Origin: Manduca sexta
Taxonomy: Eukaryota; Arthropoda; Insecta; Lepidoptera; Sphingidae
Direction: 5' to 3'
NCBI RefSeq assembly: GCF_014839805.1
Contig: NC_051128.1
Coordinates: forward strand, 14,088,466 to 14,152,465
Length of the DNA: 64,000 nt
Of this stretch, positions 31,569 through 42,400 are shown in pieces; the first letter of the stretch is position 1, and every line of letters starts with the position of its first letter. Under the pieces are notes generated by a model that had not been told where the DNA came from, did no database searches, and saw nothing but the letters and a program-made list of their open reading frames with translations. The translations under genes were made by a program, and so were the position numbers.

Positions 31569-31760
31569 ATGATATGTTATATTTACGCAAATGAATGTTA
31601 GGCATCGAATTCTTTTTGGATAATTGTATAATGTAGGTAGATATCGTAATGTTGACTTTTCGGATGACCAACACTTCAGTGCGCCCCGTGACCACGAAGG
31701 CTGTAAAGTTTTCGAAAAGTCAGGAGAAAATTATATTTTAAAAAACCACAATAAAAATCA
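31569..31760. repeat. 'gacgtttcgaag' fold-back MITE, decayed
   Basis: gatatgttatatttacgcaa at the left; cttttcggatgaccaacact, ccccgtgaccacgaaggctg and gttttcgaaaagtcaggaga in reverse sense. Confidence 0.7.
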
Positions 31761-32574
31761 AACTAGCTTTATTTGAATCTCTCTTTATTACTACTTAATA
31801 GGTAGGTATATACTTTAATATTTTTAATGGATGTGATGGTTTTTGACGAAACCATTATTTGTATAAAGCTATTAATTAATCGACTTTCAAAAAATAATAT
31901 TAATTCGATGAGTGCATGTGTAATATTGTGTATGTGTAGGATTGCATAAATTTTGTCTTCTAAACGCTTGTGCCAAATTTCATGAATACATAATATGTTT
32001 ATGTGTATTTTATGGAAACTAAAACACGGATTGTAATAGTATTTTTTTAAAGTATAAAGGAGAATGCCCATTTTTGTATGAAAGTTGGGCTACGCTTGCG
32101 TCTGTACAAAACCTTCACTAAACTATAGGGAATATATCCTAAATCTTATACAAATTGAAAACAATTGGATATTCGATGGGAGTTCGGAGTAATCAGAATT
32201 TTAATAACTCGGTTATTTTGAGGTTAAGTATGGAGTGCAATAATGTACGGTAGAAATTACCTACGTGCCTAATTAAGTTCAATATTGCAGTAGCTACTTG
32301 ATAATGCTATAAACAATTATTGGACATTCTTTTCGCTTAGCTTTAATCGCCCTTATAAGAAACTGATAGGTATTAACATATCTGATGAGACGAAGCTCCA
32401 ATAAAACTTCTAAGATAGTATAGCGGAATATTAGTTTTTCCACTGAGCATATACTACCCGATCCTTTGTGTAAGTACATATTTTTCTGACTTATGACTTA
32501 TTCTATTACGTGGATTAACTTAATTTTTATTTTCACCTACCATTATCTCATTTCAATATGGCGTCAACACATAT

Positions 32575-32755
32575 TGTAGAATAGATTCACCTTAGTTTTT
32601 ATGACCGGCCTTATGCCTGACGCCAACCCCCTTTGGAGGATTCCGATCCCAGGCAAGTCATGTTAGAAACACCGAGATAAAATCTTGCTTGGCCTGGAAA
32701 TCGAACAGGAACCCAGGAACTAACTTCACAGCCTGATTAGGCTAATAGTTACTTA
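32575..32755 (-). repeat. SINE-like repeat inside duplication copy A
   Basis: On the minus strand, a tRNA-like head (ctgggttcctgttcgatttc) is followed by gcctgggatcggaatcctcc, gttggcgtcaggcataaggc and ttgacgccatattg. The same element lies at 34430-34640 in copy B, so it predates the duplication. Confidence 0.5.
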
Positions 32756-32999
32756 TCATAGGAAAAGAAAAATAAAACAAGAAATACGAAATCCGATGTA
32801 TATTTTTATATAGATGTGTATTTTTGATAGATATGGCTTCCCAGAAAACAAACAAGAACTTGATGTGGCCGCAACACGCTTATAATACTGCCGAAGTGAG
32901 TGAATGACTTCTTGCAGTGCTGGTCGGATCATGTCATGTTGCTGTTGTCTGTGAACCTCTCTATTAACTGATCTCCAGCAGGCAGCACAAATTAATTCC

Positions 33000-33935
33000 A
33001 GCCTTGAAACCTAAAATATAATGTAGAAGTTGAGTAAACATGTTCAGATTATTATTATTGTTAAACTGTTTTCTTTAGTTTTTGCAAGATTTTTCCCACA
33101 TTGCGGGTAGGTTAATAATAATCTACATAACTTACAAACTGGATAGCTTGTCTAAGAAATATAGGTACTTATCGTTGCTGTGGCATCGCAATGGTGCAGT
33201 TAATACACCGCCGGGATATGCCGTCTCGATTAACAGTCCTGGGTCTAGGGTCTAGACGACATTGTGTTGCTAACTAAAAGCCTTCCGTCTCAAAGTTCGG
33301 AACACACACTATACACCTGGTTTCTAAACAGTGAATTTCTCGACTCAACATTAAAATACATAAGAATAACACAAAAAAATATTTTCATTCAGACAAATCT
33401 AAAGTGTCAAAATGTCATTAATTTCAGTTGCCAGTGTAATAAAAATCAGTACCCATATATTAATTTAATTAAAAATAAAGTCCAGACATGTTTTAGCTGA
33501 CTTTAGTATTTCTGTCAATGCAAGTACAAATCGCCATTTGTTTGTTTTTAGAAGGATTAATATTTTATCTTTTTTACCAGCTATTTGGAGTTTGATCATA
33601 ATTATTAAGTAAAATATATTTTTTTTATAACAATATTTTTGTTTAATGAATAATATATTTAATCCATATATTATAGATTCAAGTACAACCACATTTATTG
33701 TGCATATAAACTTTTTTATTCCATTTAAAAGGGGAATTTGTTATAAATTGGTATCAATTCGCCATATTGGCAGTAAATTATCCGGTGTTTGAACTGCAAC
33801 AATTAAACAACTTTTTTTTTGCTCATGACTGAAATAAATACAAATGAAGTAATAATTAAAATTATGATTTTACATGGTTATTTGGTTAAGACGCATGACT
33901 GACGCAAAGATAGCCTGGTTTTGGGCATTGTCCTT
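33000..33935 (-). pseudogene. Decayed gene, copy A, unidentified
   Basis: Minus-strand remnants parallel those in copy B. TPDNLLPIWRIDTNL (about 33790-33750) ends at a stop where B reads on. QHNVV, stop, TLDPGLLIETAYPGGVLTA and RCHSNDKYLYFLDKLSSL (about 33255-33130) follow. The last exon, at about 33010, hits a stop after FQGWN. Several stops show it no longer codes. Confidence 0.55.
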
Positions 33936-34515
33936 TGAGAATGCCCATTTTTGTATGAAAGTTGGGCTACGCTTGCGTCTGTATAAAACCTTCACTAAAC
34001 TATAGGGAATATATCCTAAATCTTATACAAATTGAAAACAATTGGATATTCGATGGGAGTTCGGAGTGATCAGAATTTTTGTAGCTCGGTTATTTTGAGG
34101 TTAAGTATGGACTGCAATAATGTACGGCAGAAAGTACCTACGTGCCTAATTAACTTTAATATTGCAGTACCTACTTGTTATTGCTATAATCAATAATTGG
34201 ACATTATTTTAACCTAGCTTTAGTCGTCCTTATAAGAAACTGATAGGTACTAACATATCTGATAAGAATAAATTCCAATAAAACTTCTAGATAGTATGGC
34301 GGAATATTAGTTTTTCCACTGAGCATATGCTACCTGTTCTTTTGTGTATTAATTTTTCTGACTTACGATTTATTTTTTTACATGGATTACTTAATCTTTA
34401 TTTTCATCTACCAGTGTCTTCGTCCAATATGGCGTCAACCCATATTGTAGAATAGATTCATCTTAGTTTTTATGACCGGCCGCATGCCAGACGCCAAGCC
34501 TCTTTGGAGGATTCC

Positions 34516-34550
34516 GATCCCAGGTAACTCAACATGAGTTACCTGGGATC
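34516..34550. repeat. Perfect 16-bp palindrome, 3-base spacer
   Basis: GATCCCAGGTAACTCA (34516-34531), spacer ACA, then its exact reverse complement (34535-34550). Copy A has only the left arm equivalent (gatcccaggcaagtca at about 32646), so the right arm arose in copy B, as expected of a template-switch event. Confidence 0.9.
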
Positions 34551-34799
34551 TGAAACATCGAGAAAATAATTGTTTGGCCTGGAAATCGAACCCAGAAACT
34601 CACTTCATAGCCTGATAAGCCTGATAGTTAATTATCAGAGGATAAGAAAAATAAAACAAGAAATATGAAATCCAATGTATATTTTTAATAGAGGTAAGTA
34701 TATTTTCTTGGCATTCCAAAAAACAAACAAGAACTTGAAGCTACAGCACGCTTATATACTGCTGAAGTGAATGAATGACTTCTTGCAGCGCTGGTCGGG

Positions 34800-35960
34800 T
34801 CATGTCATGTTCTTGTATGTGAACCTCTCAATTAGCTGATCTCCAACAGGCACCACAAACTCATTCCAGCCTTGAAACCTAAAATATAATGTAGGAGTTG
34901 AGTAAACATGTGAATCTTTGTGCAACATTCAAGACATAAGATGACTCCATACATTGTCTGCAACAGTGGATTTTAATTTGATTTAGCATTCAGTCAAACT
35001 TGTTTTGTAGGAATTGAAATAATCGAGCTAATAACAAGATACTTACAATGTTCGGCGCATTGTACGAACCAAAAATATTGAGCGCCGAGTGTGACAGATC
35101 GTCCAAGAAATATACTTGTCGTTGCTGTGGCACCGCAAAAGTGCAGTTAATACACCACCAGGATATACCGTCTCAATAAATTGTTCTGGGTCTAGGCTCA
35201 AGACGACATTGTGTTGCTAACTAAAAACATTCTCTCAAAGTTCGAAACACACACTATACACGTTGTTTCTTAACAGAGGATTTCTCTACTGAACATTAAA
35301 ATACAAAAGAAAAACACTCCGATCTTGAGTAAAATATTATAATGATTTAACATTCAAAGTCAAACAAATCTGAAGTGTCAAAATGTTTTTTTTTTTTAAT
35401 TTATTTATTACGGCTCTGGAAACAAGTCCATTGAGCCCATTTATTTCAGTTGCCAGTGTAATAAAAATCTGTACCCATATATTCATTAATTAAAAATAAA
35501 GTCGACATGTTTTTGCTGATTTTAGTATTTCTGGCAATTCAAGTATAAAACGCCATTTGTTTGTTTTTGGAACGATTGATATTTTCTTATTTTTACCAAC
35601 TATTTGGAGTTTGGTCATAATTATTAAATAAAATATATTATTTTATAACAATATTTTGTTTAATGAATAATATATTTTAACCATATATTATAGTTTCAAG
35701 AACCAGCACATTTTTGTGCATATTCATTTTTATTCCATTTAAAAGGGAATTTTTAATAAATTGGTATCAATTCGCCATATTGGCAGTAAATTATCCGGTG
35801 TTTCATTTGCAGCAATTAAACAACTTTTTTCATATCTTTTAAACCCCCATTTGCTTAGGTCTGAAATAAATACAAGTGAAATAATAAATAAAATGATGAT
35901 TTTTAATAGATATTTGGTTAAGACGCATGAGTGACGCAAAGATAGCCTGGTTTTGGGCAT
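34800..35960 (-). pseudogene. Gene copy B, unidentified, probably type II membrane protein
   Basis: Three minus-strand exon-like pieces are visible. At 35960-35739, MPKTRLSLRHSC, a hydrophobic segment KYLLKIIILFIISLVFISDL (signal anchor) and ANETPDNLLPIWRIDTNLL. At 35216-35047, an open frame QHNVVLSLDPEQFIETVYPG...GGVLTALLRCHSNDKY with donor GTAAGT. At 34878-34800, acceptor tatattttag, then LFQGWNEFVVPVGDQLIERF and a stop. The last two join in phase. However, comparison with copy A suggests a frameshift after NDKY: the A-like frame continues YFLDDLSHSALNIFGSYNAP. I do not recognise the family. A membrane anchor followed by a lumenal part would suit a Golgi enzyme, but that is only a guess. 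Confidence 0.45.
35386..35438 (-). mobile_element. Short retroposed insert present only in copy B
   Basis: On the minus strand gggctcaatggacttgtttc, then cagagccgtaataaataaat and an A run. Copy A has the uninterrupted site aaatgtcattaatttcag (about 33412). It is therefore an insertion after the duplication, with AATAAA and a poly(A) tail. Confidence 0.75.
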
Positions 35961-36185
35961 TGTCCTTTATAAACTATCTTCCAACTTAGAGAATTGTGTA
36001 AGTTACTTATATCATATAAGTAGGTGAAGTAGTTTTCTAAATAATATAAACTGCAAAGTTTTAAATAATAACAATGGCGCAATACTACGACTATAAATAA
36101 TTAAAACAATTTCAAATAAATAGAAGTGAGAAATAATAGCTTTACTCATAAAAAATCAAACCTACGTATCTGTCTAGGTAATTTC

Positions 36186-36372
36186 ATCGTTAATATTATA
36201 AACTAAAGTTCTCCGCCGCATCTGACTGAACGTGATAAACAAAAAACTACCAAATGGATTTCAATGAAATTTGGTATGGAGACAGTTTAAGACCCTGGGA
36301 AGGTTATAGGCTACTTTCTATCCCGGGGAAATCTATAGCAGGACTTTTATCTCGGAAAACTTTTTCACGTGG
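36186..36372 (+). mobile_element. 3'-truncated Helitron fragment
   Basis: ttaatattataaactaaagt, then tggatttcaatgaaatttgg, ataggctactttctatcccg and cacgtgggcg match the family at 11576-12016. The hairpin and CTAG end are lost. Confidence 0.6.
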
Positions 36373-37187
36373 GCGTAACATACTTACAAAAATCTATTTC
36401 ATGAAAAATTTCCATGATACGCAAATCTTTTTGATATTAAATATTTCTAAATGAACTGGGCTTGCACCTAATCTGGTACATAAGTACAAAGCATTTTTTA
36501 AATTACGCAACAAACAATCCTCAACATTCTGCAAGTGGATTACTAAGCAGGTACAAAGCATAATCATGTTAATTATTCTACGTAGCAACTAACATTCATT
36601 TTTAGGATTCCTTATAGAAAAATAGGACATTTTTATGATCAATTTGAAAACCTTTTTTCATATCCATAATTTAAACTTATTCATTTTCTTAGAAACGGTT
36701 TCAGGTAGGTATCAATTAAAAAAAAAATACTTACGATTACTTAAAGTTTCTGTTACTTAGGTACATAAGAAGTTCTTGCATAACAAAGTTAATGTTATAA
36801 TAATATTGCTGCTTTCAATTAGTAATAGTCTCAGTAGTACTCTAGTATTAGTATTACTTTAAGAGGAAACGAGTATTTCGTTCGCCTGATATTGTAGTGA
36901 AAACTGTTTCTTGAGATAAATTTTGACGGTCTTCAAACGAAATATATCACTGGACCTAACAATTTGCCTCAAAGGGAGCCCAGTGACACAAGAAAATGAA
37001 AAAAAAATTAAAATCATCAAGTATAGACTCTTGTTGCAGAATTATTGAATGCATATTCACGAGAACACGTTAAATTTAAGTTTTTTTTTTAAATCATTAA
37101 CTTTTAGTTGTAATATTATGAGTTATGTCTTCATTTACACTTATTGTTACGGGATTTGTGTCAATTTTTGGTTATGAACGTACACAC

Positions 37188-37392
37188 ATCTATGGCAGGG
37201 GCGTAGCTACCGCCATATCAGCCATGTCAGTAATGAGGGGCCTCTGAGCTTTAGGATCCCTCTTGGACTTACATTAAACTAAGCGGACGGCCAAAAGTTC
37301 GTACTGCCCTGAAGGGCCTCCAACAAGTTTAAGATATAGGGTCTCAAGAGATATAGGGTCTCTCTATGGCAAGCTACGCTACTGATCTATGG
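37188..37392. mobile_element. hAT-type MITE with 8-bp target duplication
   Basis: The element is 37196-37384 (189 bp). Ends: CAGGGGCGTAGCTACC at the left and, read inward from the right, CAGTAGCGTAGCTTGCC. ATCTATGG flanks both sides (37188-37195 and 37385-37392). CAG-type termini and 8-bp duplications define hAT elements. No transposase. Confidence 0.92.
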
Positions 37393-37459
37393 TAACTAAT
37401 AATTTTCATATTTATTACGTAGTTAGCTAATAAAAATGTTTTCATTTATATTGTTATTT

Positions 37460-37610
37460 TCTCCCGTTGTTAAAATGCTTCATTCATCAAGTAGGCGAAC
37501 ATAGTTGCGCTTATAATAAGTTAAGGAAGTACATCAGAATATTAATTTAATAGCTATTACACAAATTAAATCGCTTAATTACAGACATTTTACATTGGAT
37601 TAAAATAAAT
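37460..37610. repeat. Dispersed repeat (ttcatcac family), intact copy
   Basis: gcttcattcatcaagtaggc through acagacattttacattgg. Same family as 9830-9957/11248 (split by mariner) and 47740-47850. Confidence 0.65.
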
Positions 37611-38280
37611 TAAGGTATAAAGTTAAACAAAAAAACCAGCTCGAGCTGGTAGGAAAGAAGGAATAAAAGATGTAAGTATATTCTAATCTTGAACAACGCG
37701 TTGCGATTGTCACTGGCGAGGACGATAAAGGCCCTAACTACCAGTCTTTCACAAGCTTCCTAAACGATGACTACCCGCAGAATAAAGACAGAAAGAAATT
37801 CCTGGGTTTTTTTTTCATCAATTGTCTATTAAATGCTACGGAACTCTATCAAGGCGCGCATTTTACCCGCAATAAATTTCATCACCGTCTTCCTAGTGTA
37901 TTTCCATTTAGTTTTTCAATGTTCGCAATTCTAATTATTATTTTTAAAGCGCTTGTTAATTTACTTAATTATGAAACAATTTCGTAAAAGTAGACACAAA
38001 GGCGACTGGAATGGAAGTCTGAGTGTGTTCTTCAAAGGATTCATGTTAAACTTATTTTTTTAAGTTTAATATTCTTGCAACTGCCTTGTAAAATAATTCA
38101 TTGTGTGTTCAGTAGGGACAACACAATTCTTTTTATGTTGAGAAAGAGATTTTGTGATGTTTATCTAATGAAGGTTTTAATTTAGTAATTATGAGGTGTG
38201 ATAAGTTTATTAATCAATGCCTTGGTGGTTATTGTACCACGTCAATTAATTGTACTGTCTTTATAGTCCTTCAAACAGAC

Positions 38281-38460
38281 AAATACAACAGCGGCATACC
38301 GCTGCTGTGGGGATAGACAAAGCGTCTTATATTACATATAAGACGTTTTTGGTTTCACCGCTAATCTACCCCAATATCGTCTGGCACTAGGACATAATAC
38401 CTTTGACGTGTTTGCCGCATTGAATAGGCATTTTAAGGCTTAGACAGGCCTGTCGACGGT
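38281..38460. repeat. Cluster of perfect short inverted repeats
   Basis: CAGCGG-cata-CCGCTG (about 38290), CGTCTTATAT-tac-ATATAAGACG (about 38324-38346) inside a wider tggggataga / tctacccca pair, and GACAGGCCTGTC (about 38440). These may fold as a compound hairpin or mark MITE remnants. No target duplication found. Confidence 0.5.
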
Positions 38461-38464
38461 ATTG

Positions 38465-39430
38465 CCTGAGGCACGCATATTTGAAAATTTATTACGTCTG
38501 TATATATATTATGCATTACTTAATTTTCAAATAAGAAAGAAAAATTCATAAATACTTGACATCATTATTATCTACTTTCTTTTAATTATTATGTAAAGAG
38601 CTTTAATTTTATTTTAGATACATTTTTCTAGAATTACAGGTCATTTTATGCACTCTAGATATTATGCTTCCTGCATTTATAAATGGTAACCCTATTTGTA
38701 TCTCGGGCATCATGGATTGTTTTCAGTAGTGAGTTATAAGATTTATTCCACTTATTTAAAAATTGTGTAGTTTGTGGGATTGTTGACGCCAGCGCCATCT
38801 AGGCTAATAAATAGAAGCGAAGTTAATAATTTCAGTATCACGAATAAAGTTTCATTATTTTTTTTTCGTCAGTTACGATTTATTCTATTAATATTTTTGA
38901 CGAATGGTTAAAAATTAAGACTTTGTCGATTAATTAATCTTTAAGATCAAATTCAAAATAAATGATTACTTGTAGAACGCCATCTATGATTATCTGATAG
39001 TACTTATTATACAGTAAAGATTTAGTACCAAAAAATTTAAAAGATGACACTGTTTCGTACAGAGTTGATTGTTTTTTAATATTTAAATCTATCTACCAAG
39101 CTATACACATAAAATACAGGTATTTCTTTTAAATAATTTTCACAAAATAATAACTATATTAAAATAATTGTTTGATGTATACTGTAAAGGCGTTAGTGCT
39201 CTCAGACCACGAATCCGGTCCATCACTAGTAATTATTTGTCATTTGTCAATTGTCAATTCAATGTCAAAATATTACGTTCGCAGAATGTAATAAATTTTT
39301 TAAGTTTTTTAATTAAAAGCTAAGTATTAAATAAATTATATATAATTAGAAACACTCTTTATAATTATTTAAAATTGTTATAATTATTTAAAATAACTAT
39401 TAATTTATTTTTATTACAATAAATTTTGGA
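38465..39430. other. Upstream region of the ANKZF1 gene
   Basis: AT-rich; gtcatttgtcaattgtcaat (about 39238) is a short internal repeat. No TATA box or initiator stands out. The transcription start and 5' UTR cannot be fixed from sequence. Confidence 0.35.
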
Positions 39431-39433
39431 AAT

Positions 39434-42400
39434 ATGGCTACAAAATCGGAAACAGTAAAAACCAAGACCGTAAGAATATACGAATTGGATGATTTTGAAA
39501 AACTATTAAAAGGTGTAAAAGTGGCAGCATGCATGCTTACGGAGTCCCATCAAGTTGGTAAGTAGTAAATTAGGTTTAACTTAATGTTTCATACATAACC
39601 TAACAAATCTTGTAATACTCAGCATATGTTACGTATTCTTATATTATGAGATTTTACCTTGACATAGTATCATTCAATATTGTAGATATCAGTATGTGTC
39701 ATAATTTCTGTCTACAATAGAACATTATGGTTTCATAAAATTATGGTGCAATATGCATTTGGAGGAAAAACATTTCCTGGTATAACACTTATGTTAGTTT
39801 CACAATAATCTGACATTCATCCCGTAACTAATTGAGGAAAGGATGTAGCGAATCAAATATTCAGTTATTTAGCAAATTAAACTTTAACTTTTGGTTTTGT
39901 AATTAACAAATAATAGAAACTGAAAAAAAATTACACAAAGAAAATATTTTTAAACAACTTATCTAATAAATCTCTAGTTTAATTTAGTACATATTTAATA
40001 TTATTGACTAACAAACGAACCCTCTCATTGAATTATGTACTTAAAATGAAACCTAAGCCATTTAATATATTGTGCTGATTTAATGTTTTACATGCTCAAG
40101 TCTTGATATTATCAGTAAGTCATCATTCTGGTATCAACTATCATAGAATTAAGGTCACACAACACAATTCATTTTAAGATATCATTTTATCAATAGTTAT
40201 GTTATTGATTCTATGTAAAAACTATAAAATATAAATTTCTACAAATAATTATGAAAAGCATTCATAACCTTTCTTTGACACTTACATACAAAAAAATTAA
40301 ATTCTTAATTAAACAAAGAGATATAAAATAGCAAATAATTGTAATATAAAATATTTCTCTATTTTCAGTGGACGAAGCAAGTGTATTAAAGCGTCTGAAT
40401 GCATTGACTCTTAATGGGGCAGCAGATGGAAACTGCTGCTCGTGCTGTGGTGTTGGCCCATTTGAGACCAGAGCACAACAGACAGCCCACTATAAACACC
40501 ACTGGCACACGCACAACCTCAAGAGGAAGCTGTTTGGCAAGACTGCTCTCACACTCGGCCAGTTTAATAGTAGACAAGGTGTGGTTTAAAGAAAATTTAC
40601 TTAATTATGATTTTGTTTTATTTTCATAAATGGTTTTCACATTACATTATAATATATTTTTTTTTGTGTGTTCCTTAAAGCAACATAAACATAATACTAT
40701 AGTATGTATTATGTATGTATTATAAAATCAACAATTTTATATTTTTAAATAATTGTTAGTTATCAATTAAAATCAAAATTTTATGATCAGAAATTTAAAA
40801 TGAAACTGTTAGTTACAATTATGATTAGCATGGTAATGTAAATGATCAGAATACCAGATTTTGTTTATTGATGTAGATCAGAGTAAATGATCTATTTGAC
40901 AAGTAATTATTTCTACCCATAAACGTATCAATATTTTTGGATAGAAAAGAGAAAGTGGCGATGAAGAAGTAGGCATGGTACAAATTTGGAATGTAATTTT
41001 TTTCCAAAAATTTTTTTTCCCTAACTACAAAAATTTTCTTTATAATCAACAACCAACACAAGATGAGGTTCTGAATTTCTTTTCGTATTTTTTTAAAATT
41101 AATTTTACCTTTTGTAGATGACTCAAGTGTGTCCGGCAGTGACTCAGACGACGAAGCGCAGAATAGCAAGAAGGTGCCAGCTACTGATCTGTTTGCGGCC
41201 GCCACTAGGCATTGCAAGTCTTTCTTCACAAATCACGCAGGGCAAGTGTTCTGCCTTTACAGGTGCATACTGCATCATCGGAAGGTAGAATTTAGTTTTG
41301 AATATCTTTTGTTCTATGCTGGCATATCATGCTCTAATGATGGCTAGAAAAAAATTACGATCAAGAGAAGGGCTATAAGAATTATATAAGGCTTTTTATG
41401 ACTGTAAATGAGTTAAGAACTAACTAGCTATTAGACCATATTTGCTTCAGTTATTAGTAATTTGTTAGGTGTGGTATAAATGTAATGCTTCTCATACATT
41501 AATTTTTTATTGCATTTATTCCATTTATTTTTGACTTATGACAATATAGATGCTTAAAAGGGAGTTCACCTCTCTCTAGGCAGTGGCTTGGTTGCACCCC
41601 TATCATTGCTAAAGCCTGCTGTGGGCCGCTTTCTTGTCCTACTACTATGGCAATAAAAACCTAAAATGGCAATAATATTGCATAGGAGGAGTTATCAACA
41701 GATGGCGACGGTAGCGCGTGGATCGACCGTTGCCAGCGCCTCCTCATTCCTGGTTTTCAAAGATGGGCCATCCTCATGGTATCAGGGGGTCACTTTGCCG
41801 GTGCCATCTTCGCTGGGGGCACGCCTGTGGTGCACAAAACTATGCACTCGTACGTGACCCGCAGAGGTCAAGGTCAGGCGCAGACAGGTCGCGACCAGCA
41901 CGGCAACATGCCAAGGTCAGCCGGTGCTAGCCTTAGGAGGTATAATCAGGCGCAGTTCTTGGAGGTCAGTATTTTCTTCCATGTTTTAAAACTGTCCTAC
42001 ATAATAAATGCACCAAAGTATGTTATTTTTTAATAGCATCATATTTGTATAGTATAAAGTGTTACAGAGGCTATGAAGTTACCTTCACTTATTTTTTTAA
42101 TAATCATATTTATATTTCAGCATGTTCAAGACATTCTGTCCAACTGGACTGAAGATTTCATTGGTTGTGGTTTAATTTTCTATCGAGCTGTGGGTTCGCT
42201 AAACCAGTCAGCATTGTTTGGTAAAAATTCGCCTATCAAGAGAGATGATTCTAGGGTCAGAGCGTTACCTTTCCCGACTAGAAAACCGACATATAGGGAG
42301 GTGCAGAGGGTCCACGAGACCTTGGCCAGCATTGAGGTTTATGGTGAGTGGTATTTGAAAATGTATTTTTCATACTAATGATTACAGTTTTTCCTGACCG

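Larger units (their letters stand above)
32060..33936. repeat. Tandem segmental duplication, copy A (1.88 kb)
   Basis: Starts gagaatgcccatttttgtat and ends ctggttttgggcattgtcct, as does copy B (33937-35968). The copies are colinear over their length with scattered substitutions and indels. Copy A lacks the small retroposed insert and the palindrome present in B. It holds the more decayed version of the minus-strand gene. Confidence 0.92.
33937..35968. repeat. Tandem segmental duplication, copy B (2.03 kb)
   Basis: Directly follows copy A in the same orientation, with the same first and last 20 bases or so. The extra length includes a 53-bp poly(T)-bearing insert (35386-35438) and the second arm of the palindrome at 34516-34550. 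Confidence 0.92.

Noticed and set aside
41666..41930. Two plus-strand frames of 63 and 70 codons at 41666 and 41718
   Set aside because: They are shadow frames of ANKZF1 exon 4; the third frame carries the conserved protein and fits the splice phases.
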